In this document: positions 1 through 8,235 of the stretch, one piece after another | Layout: every line of letters begins with the position of its first letter | Position numbering within the stretch: the first letter of the stretch is position 1 | Assembly (NCBI RefSeq): GCF_017357865.1 | Contig: NZ_CP060096.1 | Location: 124,001-188,000, forward strand | Direction of reading: 5' to 3' | DNA from: Aceticella autotrophica | GTDB taxonomy: Bacteria > Bacillota > Thermoanaerobacteria > Thermoanaerobacterales > Thermoanaerobacteraceae | Length of the DNA stretch: 64,000 nt | Program-made: the position numbers and the translations under genes | Notes under the pieces: generated by a model | What the model was told of the DNA's origin: nothing | Seen by the model: the letters and a program-made list of their open reading frames with translations, nothing else | Database searches by the model: none

Positions 1-2
1 TT

Positions 3-830
3 ACAAATTATCATGTAATAAATGGGGCATCTAAAATAACAGTGAATTTAACTGATGGTAGAAAGTTACCTGCAAGGCTTATTGGCAAAGATAGTAAAAC
101 AGATTTAGCAGTTCTTAAAATTGATGCTACTAATTTACCTGTTGCTAAATTTGGTGATTCATCTAAACTTCAAGTTGGTGATTTAGCAGTTGCAATAGGA
201 AATCCACTTGGAGAAAGTTTTGCTGGAACCGTTACTGCTGGAATAATAAGCGGATTAAACAGAAATCTTCAAAGTGATTATGGTCCGGTCAAATTAATAC
301 AGACAGATGCAGCCATAAATCCCGGAAACAGCGGTGGTCCACTTGTAAACAGCAAAGCTGAGGTAATCGGAATTACCAGTGTTAAACTTACATCAACAGG
401 AGGGTCATCAGGAGCAGATCCCTTTGGAATATTCCAAAGTCAAGGAACACCGGTGGAAGGTATGGGGTTTGCCATACCAATAAATGAAGCAAAACCGATT
501 ATAGACCAGCTGATAAGTCATGGATATGTTGAAAGACCTGCAATGGGTATAGCGGTGCAGTCGGTAACACAGCAGGATGCACAACAATATAATATTCCGG
601 TAGGGGTATATGTTGTTGAAGTACAGCAGAATGGTGCTGCAGATAAAGCAGGATTCAAAGCAGGTGATATAATTACAGCTATTGACGGTACTCAGGTAAA
701 AACCTTTGAAGAATTACAGAATATCTTATATAAGCACAAGGTTGGGGATAAGGTTAATGTTACATTGTGGAGAGATGGTAAAACATTGAATTTGCAGGTT
801 CAGTTACAAAGCAGTGCAAATACACAATAA
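3..830 (+). CDS. HtrA/DegP-family S1C serine protease with PDZ domain (5' end cut off)
   Basis: The reading frame is open from base 3, so the gene begins upstream of the window. All three catalytic residues are visible: His in TNYHV (codon at 12-14), Asp in SKTDLAVLKI (codon at 102-104) and the nucleophilic Ser in NPGNSGGP (codon at 330-332). After the trypsin-like domain comes one PDZ domain (roughly 530-815) with GVYVVEVQQNGAADKAGFKAGD. Known family members are membrane-anchored proteases that degrade or refold misfolded exported proteins. The N-terminal cytoplasmic and membrane part expected of the clostridial type is outside the window. The gene is followed by its own terminator. Confidence 0.93.
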   Translation, partial: TNYHVINGASKITVNLTDGRKLPARLIGKDSKTDLAVLKIDATNLPVAKFGDSSKLQVGDLAVAIGNPLGESFAGTVTAGIISGLNRNLQSDYGPVKLIQTDAAINPGNSGGPLVNSKAEVIGITSVKLTSTGGSSGADPFGIFQSQGTPVEGMGFAIPINEAKPIIDQLISHGYVERPAMGIAVQSVTQQDAQQYNIPVGVYVVEVQQNGAADKAGFKAGDIITAIDGTQVKTFEELQNILYKHKVGDKVNVTLWRDGKTLNLQVQLQSSANTQ

Positions 831-841
831 AAAAGCAAAAA

Positions 842-879
842 AACGGCTCTTTGATTAACCAAAGGAGCCGTTTTTTTGC
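842..879 (+). terminator. Rho-independent terminator after the HtrA gene
   Basis: ACGGCTC-TTT and AAAGGAGCCGT pair around a short loop with one bulged base, followed by seven T. It lies 12 bases after the HtrA stop codon. Confidence 0.9.
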
Positions 880-913
880 ACAAATTAAGCAGTATTTTTT
901 TTCGCTGTTTTTA

Positions 914-922
914 TGATATAAT
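914..922 (+). promoter_or_regulatory. Extended -10 element of the pth promoter
   Basis: TG-A-TATAAT sits 27 bases before the pth start codon and downstream of the HtrA terminator. No good -35 box is visible, which fits an extended -10 promoter. Assignment rests on position and motif only. Confidence 0.5.
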
Positions 923-948
923 AAAAAATAGTGCAAGGAGGTAAGAAC

Positions 949-1506
949 ATGTTTATAATAGCTGGGCTTGGGAATCCCGGTCGTGAATATGAAGGAACAA
1001 GGCATAACATGGGATTTGAAACGATAGATATTCTTTCACATGAATTAAATATAGATGTATCAATGCTAAAGTTTAAATCTTTGATGGGCATAGGAAGTTA
1101 TAAAGGAGAAAAAATAATCCTCTTAAAACCCCAAACTTTTATGAATTTAAGCGGTGAAGCAATATATGAAATCGTGAATTTCTATAAAATTCCCCTTTCA
1201 AATCTTATTGTAATATATGATGATATAAACCTTGATGTCGGTTATATAAGAATAAGGCAGAAAGGCAGTGCAGGCGGACATAATGGCATGAAATCGATTA
1301 TATATCTTTTGAATAGTGAGGATTTTCCTCGTATACGTATAGGAATAGGCAAACCAGAGAATGACCTTACAGGATATGTGCTGAGGAAATTTGATAAGGA
1401 AGATGAAAAATTAATAAAAGGAGCATTATTAAAAGCTTCAAAAGCTGTACTTGATATTATAGAAAACGGAGTTGAACATGCCATGAATATGTTTAACAGC
1501 AAATAA
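949..1506 (+). CDS. pth: Peptidyl-tRNA hydrolase
   Basis: The 185-residue product matches the usual bacterial Pth length. Diagnostic segments are AGLGNPGREYEGTRHNMGF near the N terminus (with the catalytic His), the central KPQTFMNLSG, VIYDDINLD and GSAGGHNGMKSI. The enzyme cleaves the ester bond of peptidyl-tRNAs released from stalled ribosomes. The ATG at 949 is chosen over an upstream in-frame GTG at 931 because the AAGGAGG ribosome site (935-941) lies inside the longer version and is well spaced from 949. The mfd gene follows 65 bases later; pth-mfd is a common Firmicute neighbour pair. Confidence 0.96.
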   Translation: MFIIAGLGNPGREYEGTRHNMGFETIDILSHELNIDVSMLKFKSLMGIGSYKGEKIILLKPQTFMNLSGEAIYEIVNFYKIPLSNLIVIYDDINLDVGYIRIRQKGSAGGHNGMKSIIYLLNSEDFPRIRIGIGKPENDLTGYVLRKFDKEDEKLIKGALLKASKAVLDIIENGVEHAMNMFNSK

Positions 1507-1571
1507 AAATGTATTTGTTGCAGCATTAATTCACGGATACCGGAATAGGATTATGTTGAGGTGATACAAAG

Positions 1572-4500
1572 TTGTTTATAAAGACCATAGGGAATTTAAG
1601 AGAAATAATCGATTTAAGAGAAGCTATAGCGGGCGGAAAAACACCGGTTTTAATTTATGGTCTGACTGATTCACAAAAATCCCATATTACACATTATATT
1701 ATGAAAGAATTCAAAAAAAAGGTATTATTTATTACATATAATGATGTACAGGCAAGGATGATATATGAAGACTTAGATTCATTCACACATGGGAATGCTT
1801 TTCTCTATCCTTCACGGGATGTGTTATTTTTCAAGATAGAAGCAGCAAGTCTTGATGTGATCGGAAGAAGGCTGATTACGATAAAAAATGTTCTTGATGA
1901 TGAGCCCCATGTATTTGTTGCATCAATAGATGCATTATTGAATAAGATGATACCACAGGAATTATTTAAAAAATACACATTTAATTATAAAACGGGTGAT
2001 ACACTAAATATCGAAAAGCTTGCGAAAGACCTTGTTATAATGGGATATGAGAGGGTTCCTTTAATAGAGGGAAAGGGTCAGTTCAGTATCAGAGGGGGTA
2101 TAATCGATATATATTCACCTATGGATACTGATGCGTATAGGATAGAACTATTTGATGATATTATTGATTCAATCAGAAAATTTGATATTTTCTCGCAGCG
2201 TTCGATCCAAAATATTAACGAGATGGTCCTGTTTCCAGCAAGGGAATTTATACTGGAGAATGAAAATATTAAAAATGGTGTAACAAATTTAAGCAGGAAT
2301 TTAAATTCATATTTATCAAAGATAAGGGAAACTAATAGTGGACGTTTAGAAAAGGTCCATAATAAGTTTGATGAAATCATGGAGAGGATTACTGAATCCA
2401 AAAGTCTTGCTAATATCCCTGGAATGGTAAATTTCTTTTACCCTGAAACATATTCACTTATAGATTACTTTGATGATGTTATTATAATATTAGATGAAAA
2501 TATAAGGATAAAACAAAGAAGTTATAATATTTTAACCGAGTTTGAAGAAAATTTTAAATTATTGCTTGAAGCAGGAGAGGTTTTACCAGAACAGGCGGGG
2601 CTTTTGTACAGGTATGAAGATATAATTAAAAAGCTTGATGGCAGGACTTATCTGCTGATGAATACCCTTGTGAAAGCTGATAATGAAATACGACCGAAAA
2701 TAATTGTTAATTTTGTATCAAAAACAATGCATCCATTTCATGGGAAGATTGAACTATTGGCAGAGGATTTAAAATATTATAAAAAAAATGGTTATAGAGT
2801 ACTGATTTTATCAAGTAATATAGAAAGGGCACTTATACTTAAAAATACCCTTTTAAATTATGGTTTTGAGATACCTGTTGTCGAGGATGAGGAATATGAT
2901 ATCCCTGAAGGAGGTATTGCAATATATCCGGGAACTATAAGCAAAGGCTTTGAATATGTTGATGCAAAGTTTACAGTAATTAGTGATGTTGAGGTATTTG
3001 GACAATCAAGGAAAGCCAGAAAGGCAGTAAAAATTAAAAATGGCAGTAGGATAAAAAATTTCACCGAGCTTAATGTCGGTTCATATATAGTACATGTAAA
3101 TTATGGTATTGGCAAATATGAAGGTATCGAGAAAATAACCGTTGATGGGATAACAAAGGATTATTTAAAGATTATTTATGCAGGTGGCGATAAACTTTTC
3201 ATACCGGTAGAGCAGTTTGATTTAATACAAAAGTATATAGGACCTGAGGATAAACCTCCAAAGTTAAATAAACTTGGGGGAAGTGAATGGGCAAGGGCTA
3301 AAAAAAAGGCTAAAAAAGCAGTTGAAGAACTTGCGAAGGATTTGCTTAAACTATATGCAAAAAGGCAGACAATGAAAGGATTTGCTTTTAGAAAAGATAC
3401 CCCATGGCAAAAAGAATTTGAAGATAAATTTCCTTATGAGGAAACAGAGGACCAATTAAGGTGTATTCAAGAAATAAAAGAAGACATGGAAAAAGAAAAG
3501 CCAATGGATAGGCTTTTATGCGGGGATGTAGGATATGGCAAAACGGAGGTTGCATTAAGAGCTGCATTTAAAGCGGTGATGGATGGAAAGCAGGTTGCAT
3601 TTTTATGTCCAACCACTATACTTGCACAACAGCATTACACAAATTTCATCTATAGATTCAAAGATTTTCCAATAAAGATAGAAATGTTAAGCAGATTTAG
3701 GAGACATAAAGAGCAGTTAAATATAATAAAATCACTTAATGAAGGGGTTATAGATATTATAATTGGTACACACAGGCTGCTTCAACAGGATATAAAATTT
3801 AAGGACCTCGGTTTACTTATAATTGATGAAGAGCAGAGGTTTGGGGTTACACATAAAGAGAAAATCAAAAAGTTTAAAGAAAATATTGATGTTCTGTCAT
3901 TATCTGCAACACCAATTCCCAGAACCCTTCATATGTCTTTGATAGGCATCAGGGATATGAGTGTACTGGAAAATCCACCTGAGGACAGATATCCTGTTCA
4001 GACTTATGTAGTAGAATTTAATGAGGAAATGATAAGAGATGCAATCTTGAAGGAAATTGGAAGAGGAGGACAGGTGTATTTTGTAAACAATAGAATAAAT
4101 GGGATAAATAAAATGGCTTCATTGATAAATGAACTTTTACCTTATTGTAGGGTTGGAATTGCCCATGGACAGATGGAAGAAGATAAATTAGAAAAAATAA
4201 TGGTAGACTTTTTAAATAATGAATATGATGTACTTGTATGTACAACAATTATAGAAACAGGTCTTGATATACCTAATGTGAATACAATAATTGTTTGTGA
4301 TGCCGATAGGATGGGTTTATCACAGTTATATCAGCTTCGCGGAAGAGTTGGCAGATCAAATAGATTGGCATATGCTTATTTTACCTACAGAAGAGATAAG
4401 ATACTTACAGAAGTTGCGGAAAAAAGGCTTGAAGCCATAAAAGAATTTACGGAGTTTGGTTCAGGGTTTAAAATAGCCATGAAGGACTTGGAAATAAGAG

Positions 4501-5072
4501 GTGCGGGAAATCTCTTAGGCGCTGAGCAGCATGGGCATATTGATGCAGTTGGATATGATATGTACCTTAAGCTTCTTGATGAAGCAATTAAAAGCTTAAA
4601 AGGGGATTTAAAGGAGGAGAAAATAGATACCGTTATTGACATTAAAGTTAATGCATATATAGATTCTTCATATATAGAAGACGAAAATCAGAAGTTAGAA
4701 ATGTATAAAAAAATTTCGCAAATAGAAACGAAGGAAGATATGGAAGATATTATAGACGAACTTATTGATAGATTCAATGAATATCCAAAACCGGTTGAAA
4801 CACTTCTTGATGTTGCATACCTTAAAGTACTTGCACAACAGGTTAGCATTACTGATATAATTGAAAAAAATTCTTCTGTTTTGTTAAAATTTAAAGATAT
4901 TAGCTCTGTAAAGGCAGGTATAGTTGAATCTTTAACTAAAGAATATAAGGGCAATTTAATGTTTTCTGGTAAGATTCCTCCATATCTGACATACAGAATA
5001 AATAAAAAGGAAAACATTACAAAAGAATTGATAGGGCTTCTGGAAAAGCTTAAAAGTTTGCAGATGCATTAA
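1572..5072 (+). CDS. mfd: Transcription-repair coupling factor Mfd
   Basis: The 1166-residue length is normal for Mfd. The N-terminal part is UvrB-like (YPSRDVLFFKIEAASLDVIGRR), the middle holds the RNA-polymerase interaction domain (NVGSYIVHVNYGIGKYEGIEKI, Tudor-like), then comes a RecG-like motor with Walker A GDVGYGKTEVA, DEEQ box, SATPIPRTL and the RQLRGRVGRS-type motif VI, and finally the C-terminal TRCF domain. Mfd pushes stalled RNA polymerase off DNA lesions and recruits UvrA. The start is TTG at 1572 behind GAGGTGAT. It is likely co-transcribed with the foldase gene 46 bases downstream. Confidence 0.97.
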   Translation: MFIKTIGNLREIIDLREAIAGGKTPVLIYGLTDSQKSHITHYIMKEFKKKVLFITYNDVQARMIYEDLDSFTHGNAFLYPSRDVLFFKIEAASLDVIGRRLITIKNVLDDEPHVFVASIDALLNKMIPQELFKKYTFNYKTGDTLNIEKLAKDLVIMGYERVPLIEGKGQFSIRGGIIDIYSPMDTDAYRIELFDDIIDSIRKFDIFSQRSIQNINEMVLFPAREFILENENIKNGVTNLSRNLNSYLSKIRETNSGRLEKVHNKFDEIMERITESKSLANIPGMVNFFYPETYSLIDYFDDVIIILDENIRIKQRSYNILTEFEENFKLLLEAGEVLPEQAGLLYRYEDIIKKLDGRTYLLMNTLVKADNEIRPKIIVNFVSKTMHPFHGKIELLAEDLKYYKKNGYRVLILSSNIERALILKNTLLNYGFEIPVVEDEEYDIPEGGIAIYPGTISKGFEYVDAKFTVISDVEVFGQSRKARKAVKIKNGSRIKNFTELNVGSYIVHVNYGIGKYEGIEKITVDGITKDYLKIIYAGGDKLFIPVEQFDLIQKYIGPEDKPPKLNKLGGSEWARAKKKAKKAVEELAKDLLKLYAKRQTMKGFAFRKDTPWQKEFEDKFPYEETEDQLRCIQEIKEDMEKEKPMDRLLCGDVGYGKTEVALRAAFKAVMDGKQVAFLCPTTILAQQHYTNFIYRFKDFPIKIEMLSRFRRHKEQLNIIKSLNEGVIDIIIGTHRLLQQDIKFKDLGLLIIDEEQRFGVTHKEKIKKFKENIDVLSLSATPIPRTLHMSLIGIRDMSVLENPPEDRYPVQTYVVEFNEEMIRDAILKEIGRGGQVYFVNNRINGINKMASLINELLPYCRVGIAHGQMEEDKLEKIMVDFLNNEYDVLVCTTIIETGLDIPNVNTIIVCDADRMGLSQLYQLRGRVGRSNRLAYAYFTYRRDKILTEVAEKRLEAIKEFTEFGSGFKIAMKDLEIRGAGNLLGAEQHGHIDAVGYDMYLKLLDEAIKSLKGDLKEEKIDTVIDIKVNAYIDSSYIEDENQKLEMYKKISQIETKEDMEDIIDELIDRFNEYPKPVETLLDVAYLKVLAQQVSITDIIEKNSSVLLKFKDISSVKAGIVESLTKEYKGNLMFSGKIPPYLTYRINKKENITKELIGLLEKLKSLQMH

Positions 5073-5118
5073 ATCTAATATATAATAAGTATTATATAAA
5101 AATGAGAGGATGAGTAAT

Positions 5119-6027
5119 TTGATACTAAAAAAGGCATCAACTATAATAATTTTTTTAGTCATAGCAGTTTTTTTGACATCATGTTCATCAGGTAAAAATA
5201 TTGTAGCAAAGGTTAATAATCAGGATATAACATCAAAAGAATTTACTGATACTTTTAATATGGTAAAAAATCGGATTAAAAGCAATCCGCAGTACAATAA
5301 AGATGTATGGAATAAGGATTATAATGGTAAAAAGCTGATTGATGCTGTTAAGGAAAACGTCATGGACAACCTGATAATGGAGAAGATACTTCTTAAACAG
5401 GCGCAAAAACAAAATATAACCGCATCAAGCAAAGAAATAGATGATGAGTATAATAAAGAAAAATTGGCTAATAAAGATATAACAAAAGAAGAGGCAAAAA
5501 ATAATTTATTGATAAACAAGCTTATAGACGGTTGGACAAAGGACGTAAAAATTTCTGATGAAGAAATTAAAAAATATTATGAGAGCAATAAGAGCCAGTT
5601 TGAGGTTGTAAAAGCAAGCCATATCCTTGTTGCAGATGAAAAAACAGCAAATGAAATATATAACAAATTAATGCAAGGTGCAGATTTTGCGCAAATGGCA
5701 AAGCAATATTCAATAGACACCAGTACAAAGGATAAAGGCGGTGAACTTGGAGAATTTCCGAGAGGGACGATGGTACAGGAGTTTGACAATGCGGTATTCA
5801 ATCTTAAAGCCGGCGAGATTTCAAAACCTGTAAAAACTCAATTCGGTTATCATATAATAAAATCCGAGGGTATTACTGTTAAATCTCTTGATGATGTAAA
5901 AGATTATATAAAACAAAATCTTGAAGATAGTAAAAAAAGAGAAATATTTGACACGAAATATAATGAGTTAAAAAAAGATGCAAAGATTGAGGAATTCCCA
6001 CAAAATATAAAGGTTACCGTTGATTAA
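5119..6027 (+). CDS. PrsA/PpiC-type peptidyl-prolyl isomerase lipoprotein
   Basis: An N-terminal signal ends in the lipobox LTSC, so the protein should be lipidated and sit on the outside of the membrane. A SurA-N/PrsA-type helical region follows, then a parvulin domain (about residues 165-260) with ASHILVADEKTA, DKGGELGEF and TQFGYHIIK. PrsA proteins fold exported proteins. TTG at 5119 is preferred because GAGAGGAT is 7-9 bases upstream; the ATG at 5110 would directly abut the ribosome site and add only three residues. A terminator follows. Confidence 0.9.
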   Translation: MILKKASTIIIFLVIAVFLTSCSSGKNIVAKVNNQDITSKEFTDTFNMVKNRIKSNPQYNKDVWNKDYNGKKLIDAVKENVMDNLIMEKILLKQAQKQNITASSKEIDDEYNKEKLANKDITKEEAKNNLLINKLIDGWTKDVKISDEEIKKYYESNKSQFEVVKASHILVADEKTANEIYNKLMQGADFAQMAKQYSIDTSTKDKGGELGEFPRGTMVQEFDNAVFNLKAGEISKPVKTQFGYHIIKSEGITVKSLDDVKDYIKQNLEDSKKREIFDTKYNELKKDAKIEEFPQNIKVTVD

Positions 6028-6055
6028 AAAAGATACCAGATGGTGTCTTTTTTAA
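6026..6055 (+). terminator. Rho-independent terminator after the PpiC lipoprotein gene
   Basis: AAAAGATACCA and TGGTGTCTTTT form an 11-bp stem (one G-U pair) around GA, running into T6. It begins at the stop codon. Confidence 0.8.
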
Positions 6056-6125
6056 TGTATAGAATTATGTAAAAATATAAATACTAATCTTGAATTTAAA
6101 AATTCAGGAAATGGAGGTACACATT

Positions 6126-6677
6126 TTGAAAGCGACAGGAATTGTAAGAAGAATAGATGACCTTGGTAGAGTAGTAATACCTAAGGAAATCAGGAGAACC
6201 TTAAGAATAAGAGAGGGAGATCCATTAGAGATATTTACTGACAGAGAAGGTGAAATAATTTTAAAGAAGTACTCTCCAATAAGTGAACTGGGAGATTTTG
6301 CACAGGAATATGCAGATAGCATATATCAATCGACTAAACAATCTGTATGCATCACAGACGGAGATAATGTTATAGCTGTAGCCGGTATACCTAAGAAGGA
6401 CTTAATGGAAAAACCAATAAGTTCTGAGCTTGAGAAATATATAGAGGAGAAGAGAACAATTATATTAGGTGAAGGAAAGGAAAAAGGAGTGATTGCTATA
6501 GCCGAAGGACAGGAGTTTATGCCTGTTTCTCAAGTGATAGCCCCTATTATTTCAAGAGGTGATACAATAGGCTCAGTGATAATATTTACAAAGGAAAATG
6601 GTATGACTTTGACGGAAATTGAGGCTAAAATAGCCGAAACGGCTGCAACATTTTTAGGCAAACAGATGGAAGAATAA
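6126..6677 (+). CDS. spoVT: Stage V sporulation regulator SpoVT
   Basis: The N terminus, MKATGIVRRIDDLGRVVIPK followed by EIRRTLRIREGDPLEI, is an AbrB-type swapped-hairpin DNA-binding domain. The rest (about residues 55-180) is a GAF domain, giving 183 residues as in known SpoVT. SpoVT controls sigma-G genes in the forespore. The TTG at 6126 is chosen because GGAGGT at 6113-6118 precedes it at normal spacing; an earlier ATG at 6090 has no ribosome site and would add non-family residues. Its neighbours here (yabG, veg, SipL-like) support a sporulation role. Confidence 0.95.
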   Translation: MKATGIVRRIDDLGRVVIPKEIRRTLRIREGDPLEIFTDREGEIILKKYSPISELGDFAQEYADSIYQSTKQSVCITDGDNVIAVAGIPKKDLMEKPISSELEKYIEEKRTIILGEGKEKGVIAIAEGQEFMPVSQVIAPIISRGDTIGSVIIFTKENGMTLTEIEAKIAETAATFLGKQMEE

Positions 6678-6687
6678 AATATCAATA

Positions 6688-6715
6688 ACATATATATCTC
6701 ACCATGCATAGAATA
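6688..6715 (+). promoter_or_regulatory. Candidate sigma-K promoter of yabG
   Basis: AC at 6688-6689, a 17-base spacer and CATAGAATA at 6707-6715 match the sigma-K pattern AC-N17-CATANNNTA exactly. It lies 43 bases before the yabG start. Bacillus yabG is known to be sigma-K dependent, so motif and gene agree. Not tested. Confidence 0.6.
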
Positions 6716-6758
6716 GTATATAAGATAATATTATATCACTGATGTATGGGGGGATATT

Positions 6759-7610
6759 ATGCCTTTTAAAATAAATGATATTGTAGTTAGGAAATCACAT
6801 GACTTTGATATATTGTTCAAGGTTATTGATATCATAGAAAACAAAGGAGAAAAGTATTATCTTTTATATGGACTTACCATGAGAATAATTGCTGATGCTC
6901 CTGAGGAGGACCTTGTACATGCGACGCTTTCTCGTGTGAATGAATATGATGAGCCATATCAAAGGAAGGCAGAGTACCTTATAAAAAAAATAACATCCTC
7001 AAAGAAATTTACCCGCAGAGGTGGAATGATGCGATCAAATCGACAGGAACCATATGGAAAACCGGGGAGCGTACTTCATATTGATGGTGATGAAGGATAT
7101 TTAAATATCTGTGTTGATGCATATAAAAAAGCGAATATAAATGTTAAAGGCTTTGCCCTGCCAGAAGAGGAACAACCGGCAAAAATAAAATATCTTCTTG
7201 AGAAATACAAACCTGATATTTTAGTTTTAACAGGTCACGACAGTATAAAAAATAACAGGGATTATTCAGATTTAAACAATTACAGGAATTCAAGATATTT
7301 TGTAGAAGCTGTAAATATTGCGAGAAATTATGAACCATCCCTTGATGACTTAGTAATATTTGCAGGTGCTTGTCAATCTCACTATGAAGCATTAATAGCT
7401 GCCGGCGCAAATTATGCAAGTTCTCCTAACAGAGTATTGATACATTGCCTTGACCCTGTGCTTGTATGTGGGAAAGTGGCATATGCTCATATAAATGAAA
7501 TAGTAAAAATAGAAGATTTGATAGACCATACAATAACGGGCTCATCTGGTATAGGAGGTCTTCAAACAATGGGTAAATTTCGATATGGTGTTCCCAAGGG
7601 ACAATATTGA
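6759..7610 (+). CDS. yabG: Sporulation-specific protease YabG
   Basis: The N terminus FKINDIVVRKSHDFDILFKV and the central GSVLHIDGDEGYL, LVLTGHDS and FAGACQSHYEALIAAGANYASSP segments are typical of YabG; 283 residues is the usual size. YabG is a Cys-type protease that processes spore coat proteins late in sporulation; the Cys in GACQSHYE and the His in TGHDS are good catalytic candidates. GGGGGGAT gives a strong ribosome site before ATG 6759. A sigma-K-type promoter precedes it and a strong terminator follows, so it looks monocistronic. Confidence 0.95.
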   Translation: MPFKINDIVVRKSHDFDILFKVIDIIENKGEKYYLLYGLTMRIIADAPEEDLVHATLSRVNEYDEPYQRKAEYLIKKITSSKKFTRRGGMMRSNRQEPYGKPGSVLHIDGDEGYLNICVDAYKKANINVKGFALPEEEQPAKIKYLLEKYKPDILVLTGHDSIKNNRDYSDLNNYRNSRYFVEAVNIARNYEPSLDDLVIFAGACQSHYEALIAAGANYASSPNRVLIHCLDPVLVCGKVAYAHINEIVKIEDLIDHTITGSSGIGGLQTMGKFRYGVPKGQY

Positions 7611-7647
7611 ATTGGCGAGTCTAAATGAAACTCGCCAATTCTTTTTT
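7610..7647 (+). terminator. Rho-independent terminator after yabG
   Basis: AATTGGCGAGT and ACTCGCCAATT form an 11-bp perfect stem, followed by CTTTTTT. Confidence 0.93.
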
Positions 7648-7742
7648 GACGATAAATATAGTTTCAAATGATTTATAATGATTTTATTGATATAAATCAG
7701 GTATTTGCTTAAAAATCAGAGTAAATGGCGCAAAATACAATA

Positions 7743-7771
7743 TTGACAAATTATATTTGCCTTGTTATAAT
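7743..7771 (+). promoter_or_regulatory. Upstream consensus sigma-A promoter of veg
   Basis: TTGACA at 7743-7748, 17 bases, TATAAT at 7766-7771: both hexamers and spacing are perfect consensus. It is the first of two promoters in tandem, 41 bases apart. Confidence 0.88.
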
Positions 7772-7783
7772 TAAGGTTTTTAT

Positions 7784-7812
7784 TTGACATAGCATGAAAA
7801 CTGTGTTATAAT
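7784..7812 (+). promoter_or_regulatory. Downstream consensus sigma-A promoter of veg
   Basis: TTGACA at 7784-7789, 17 bases, TATAAT at 7807-7812: again perfect. The predicted start of transcription is near 7819, leaving a leader of only about 24 bases before the TTG start of veg. Confidence 0.92.
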
Positions 7813-7842
7813 ATTTTCAGAATGGTTGAAGGAGTGGTTAAG

Positions 7843-8106
7843 TTGGCCGATAGATTAGTCTTACATGAGATAAAAAAAAGGCTTGATGATCATCTTGGCG
7901 CAAGGGTTAGGTTGAAGACCAATGGCGGAAGGAAAAAGACGATAATTCGCGAAGGATTTTTAGAAAAAACATATCCCAGTATATTTATTATAGTTATAGA
8001 TGGACAGGGAACATCCCGCAGGGTCTCATACAGTTATTCAGACATTCTGACAGATACGGTAGAACTCACATTAATGGGTGATGATAATAAAATACAATGC
8101 ATATAA
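7843..8106 (+). CDS. veg: Veg family protein (biofilm/spore outgrowth factor)
   Basis: The product reads LADRLVLHEIKKRLDDHLG, then ARVRLKTNGGRKKTIIREG, and has TYPSIFII and RRVSYSYSDILTDTVELTL, the classic Veg signature; 87 residues matches Bacillus Veg (86). Veg is a small, very highly expressed protein linked to biofilm matrix gene expression and spore outgrowth. TTG at 7843 is preferred over ATG 7822 because GAAGGAG (7828-7834) lies between them and is spaced 8 bases from the TTG, and because the length then fits. Two strong promoters precede it and a terminator follows directly. Confidence 0.95.
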   Translation: MADRLVLHEIKKRLDDHLGARVRLKTNGGRKKTIIREGFLEKTYPSIFIIVIDGQGTSRRVSYSYSDILTDTVELTLMGDDNKIQCI

Positions 8107-8107
8107 C

Positions 8108-8141
8108 AAAAATACCGGTAAATTTACCGGTATTTTTGTTA
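8108..8141 (+). terminator. Terminator after veg
   Basis: A perfect inverted repeat (AAAAATACCGGTAAA with its complement) is centred after the veg stop codon and ends in T5. Being symmetric, it could work in both directions. Confidence 0.85.
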
Positions 8142-8235
8142 TATACATTAGGCATATTTTAAACTTATTTTTTATATCATTATAGTAGTACAATTATGAT
8201 TTGTTCATGTTATTATAATATAAGGAGGTAAAAAT

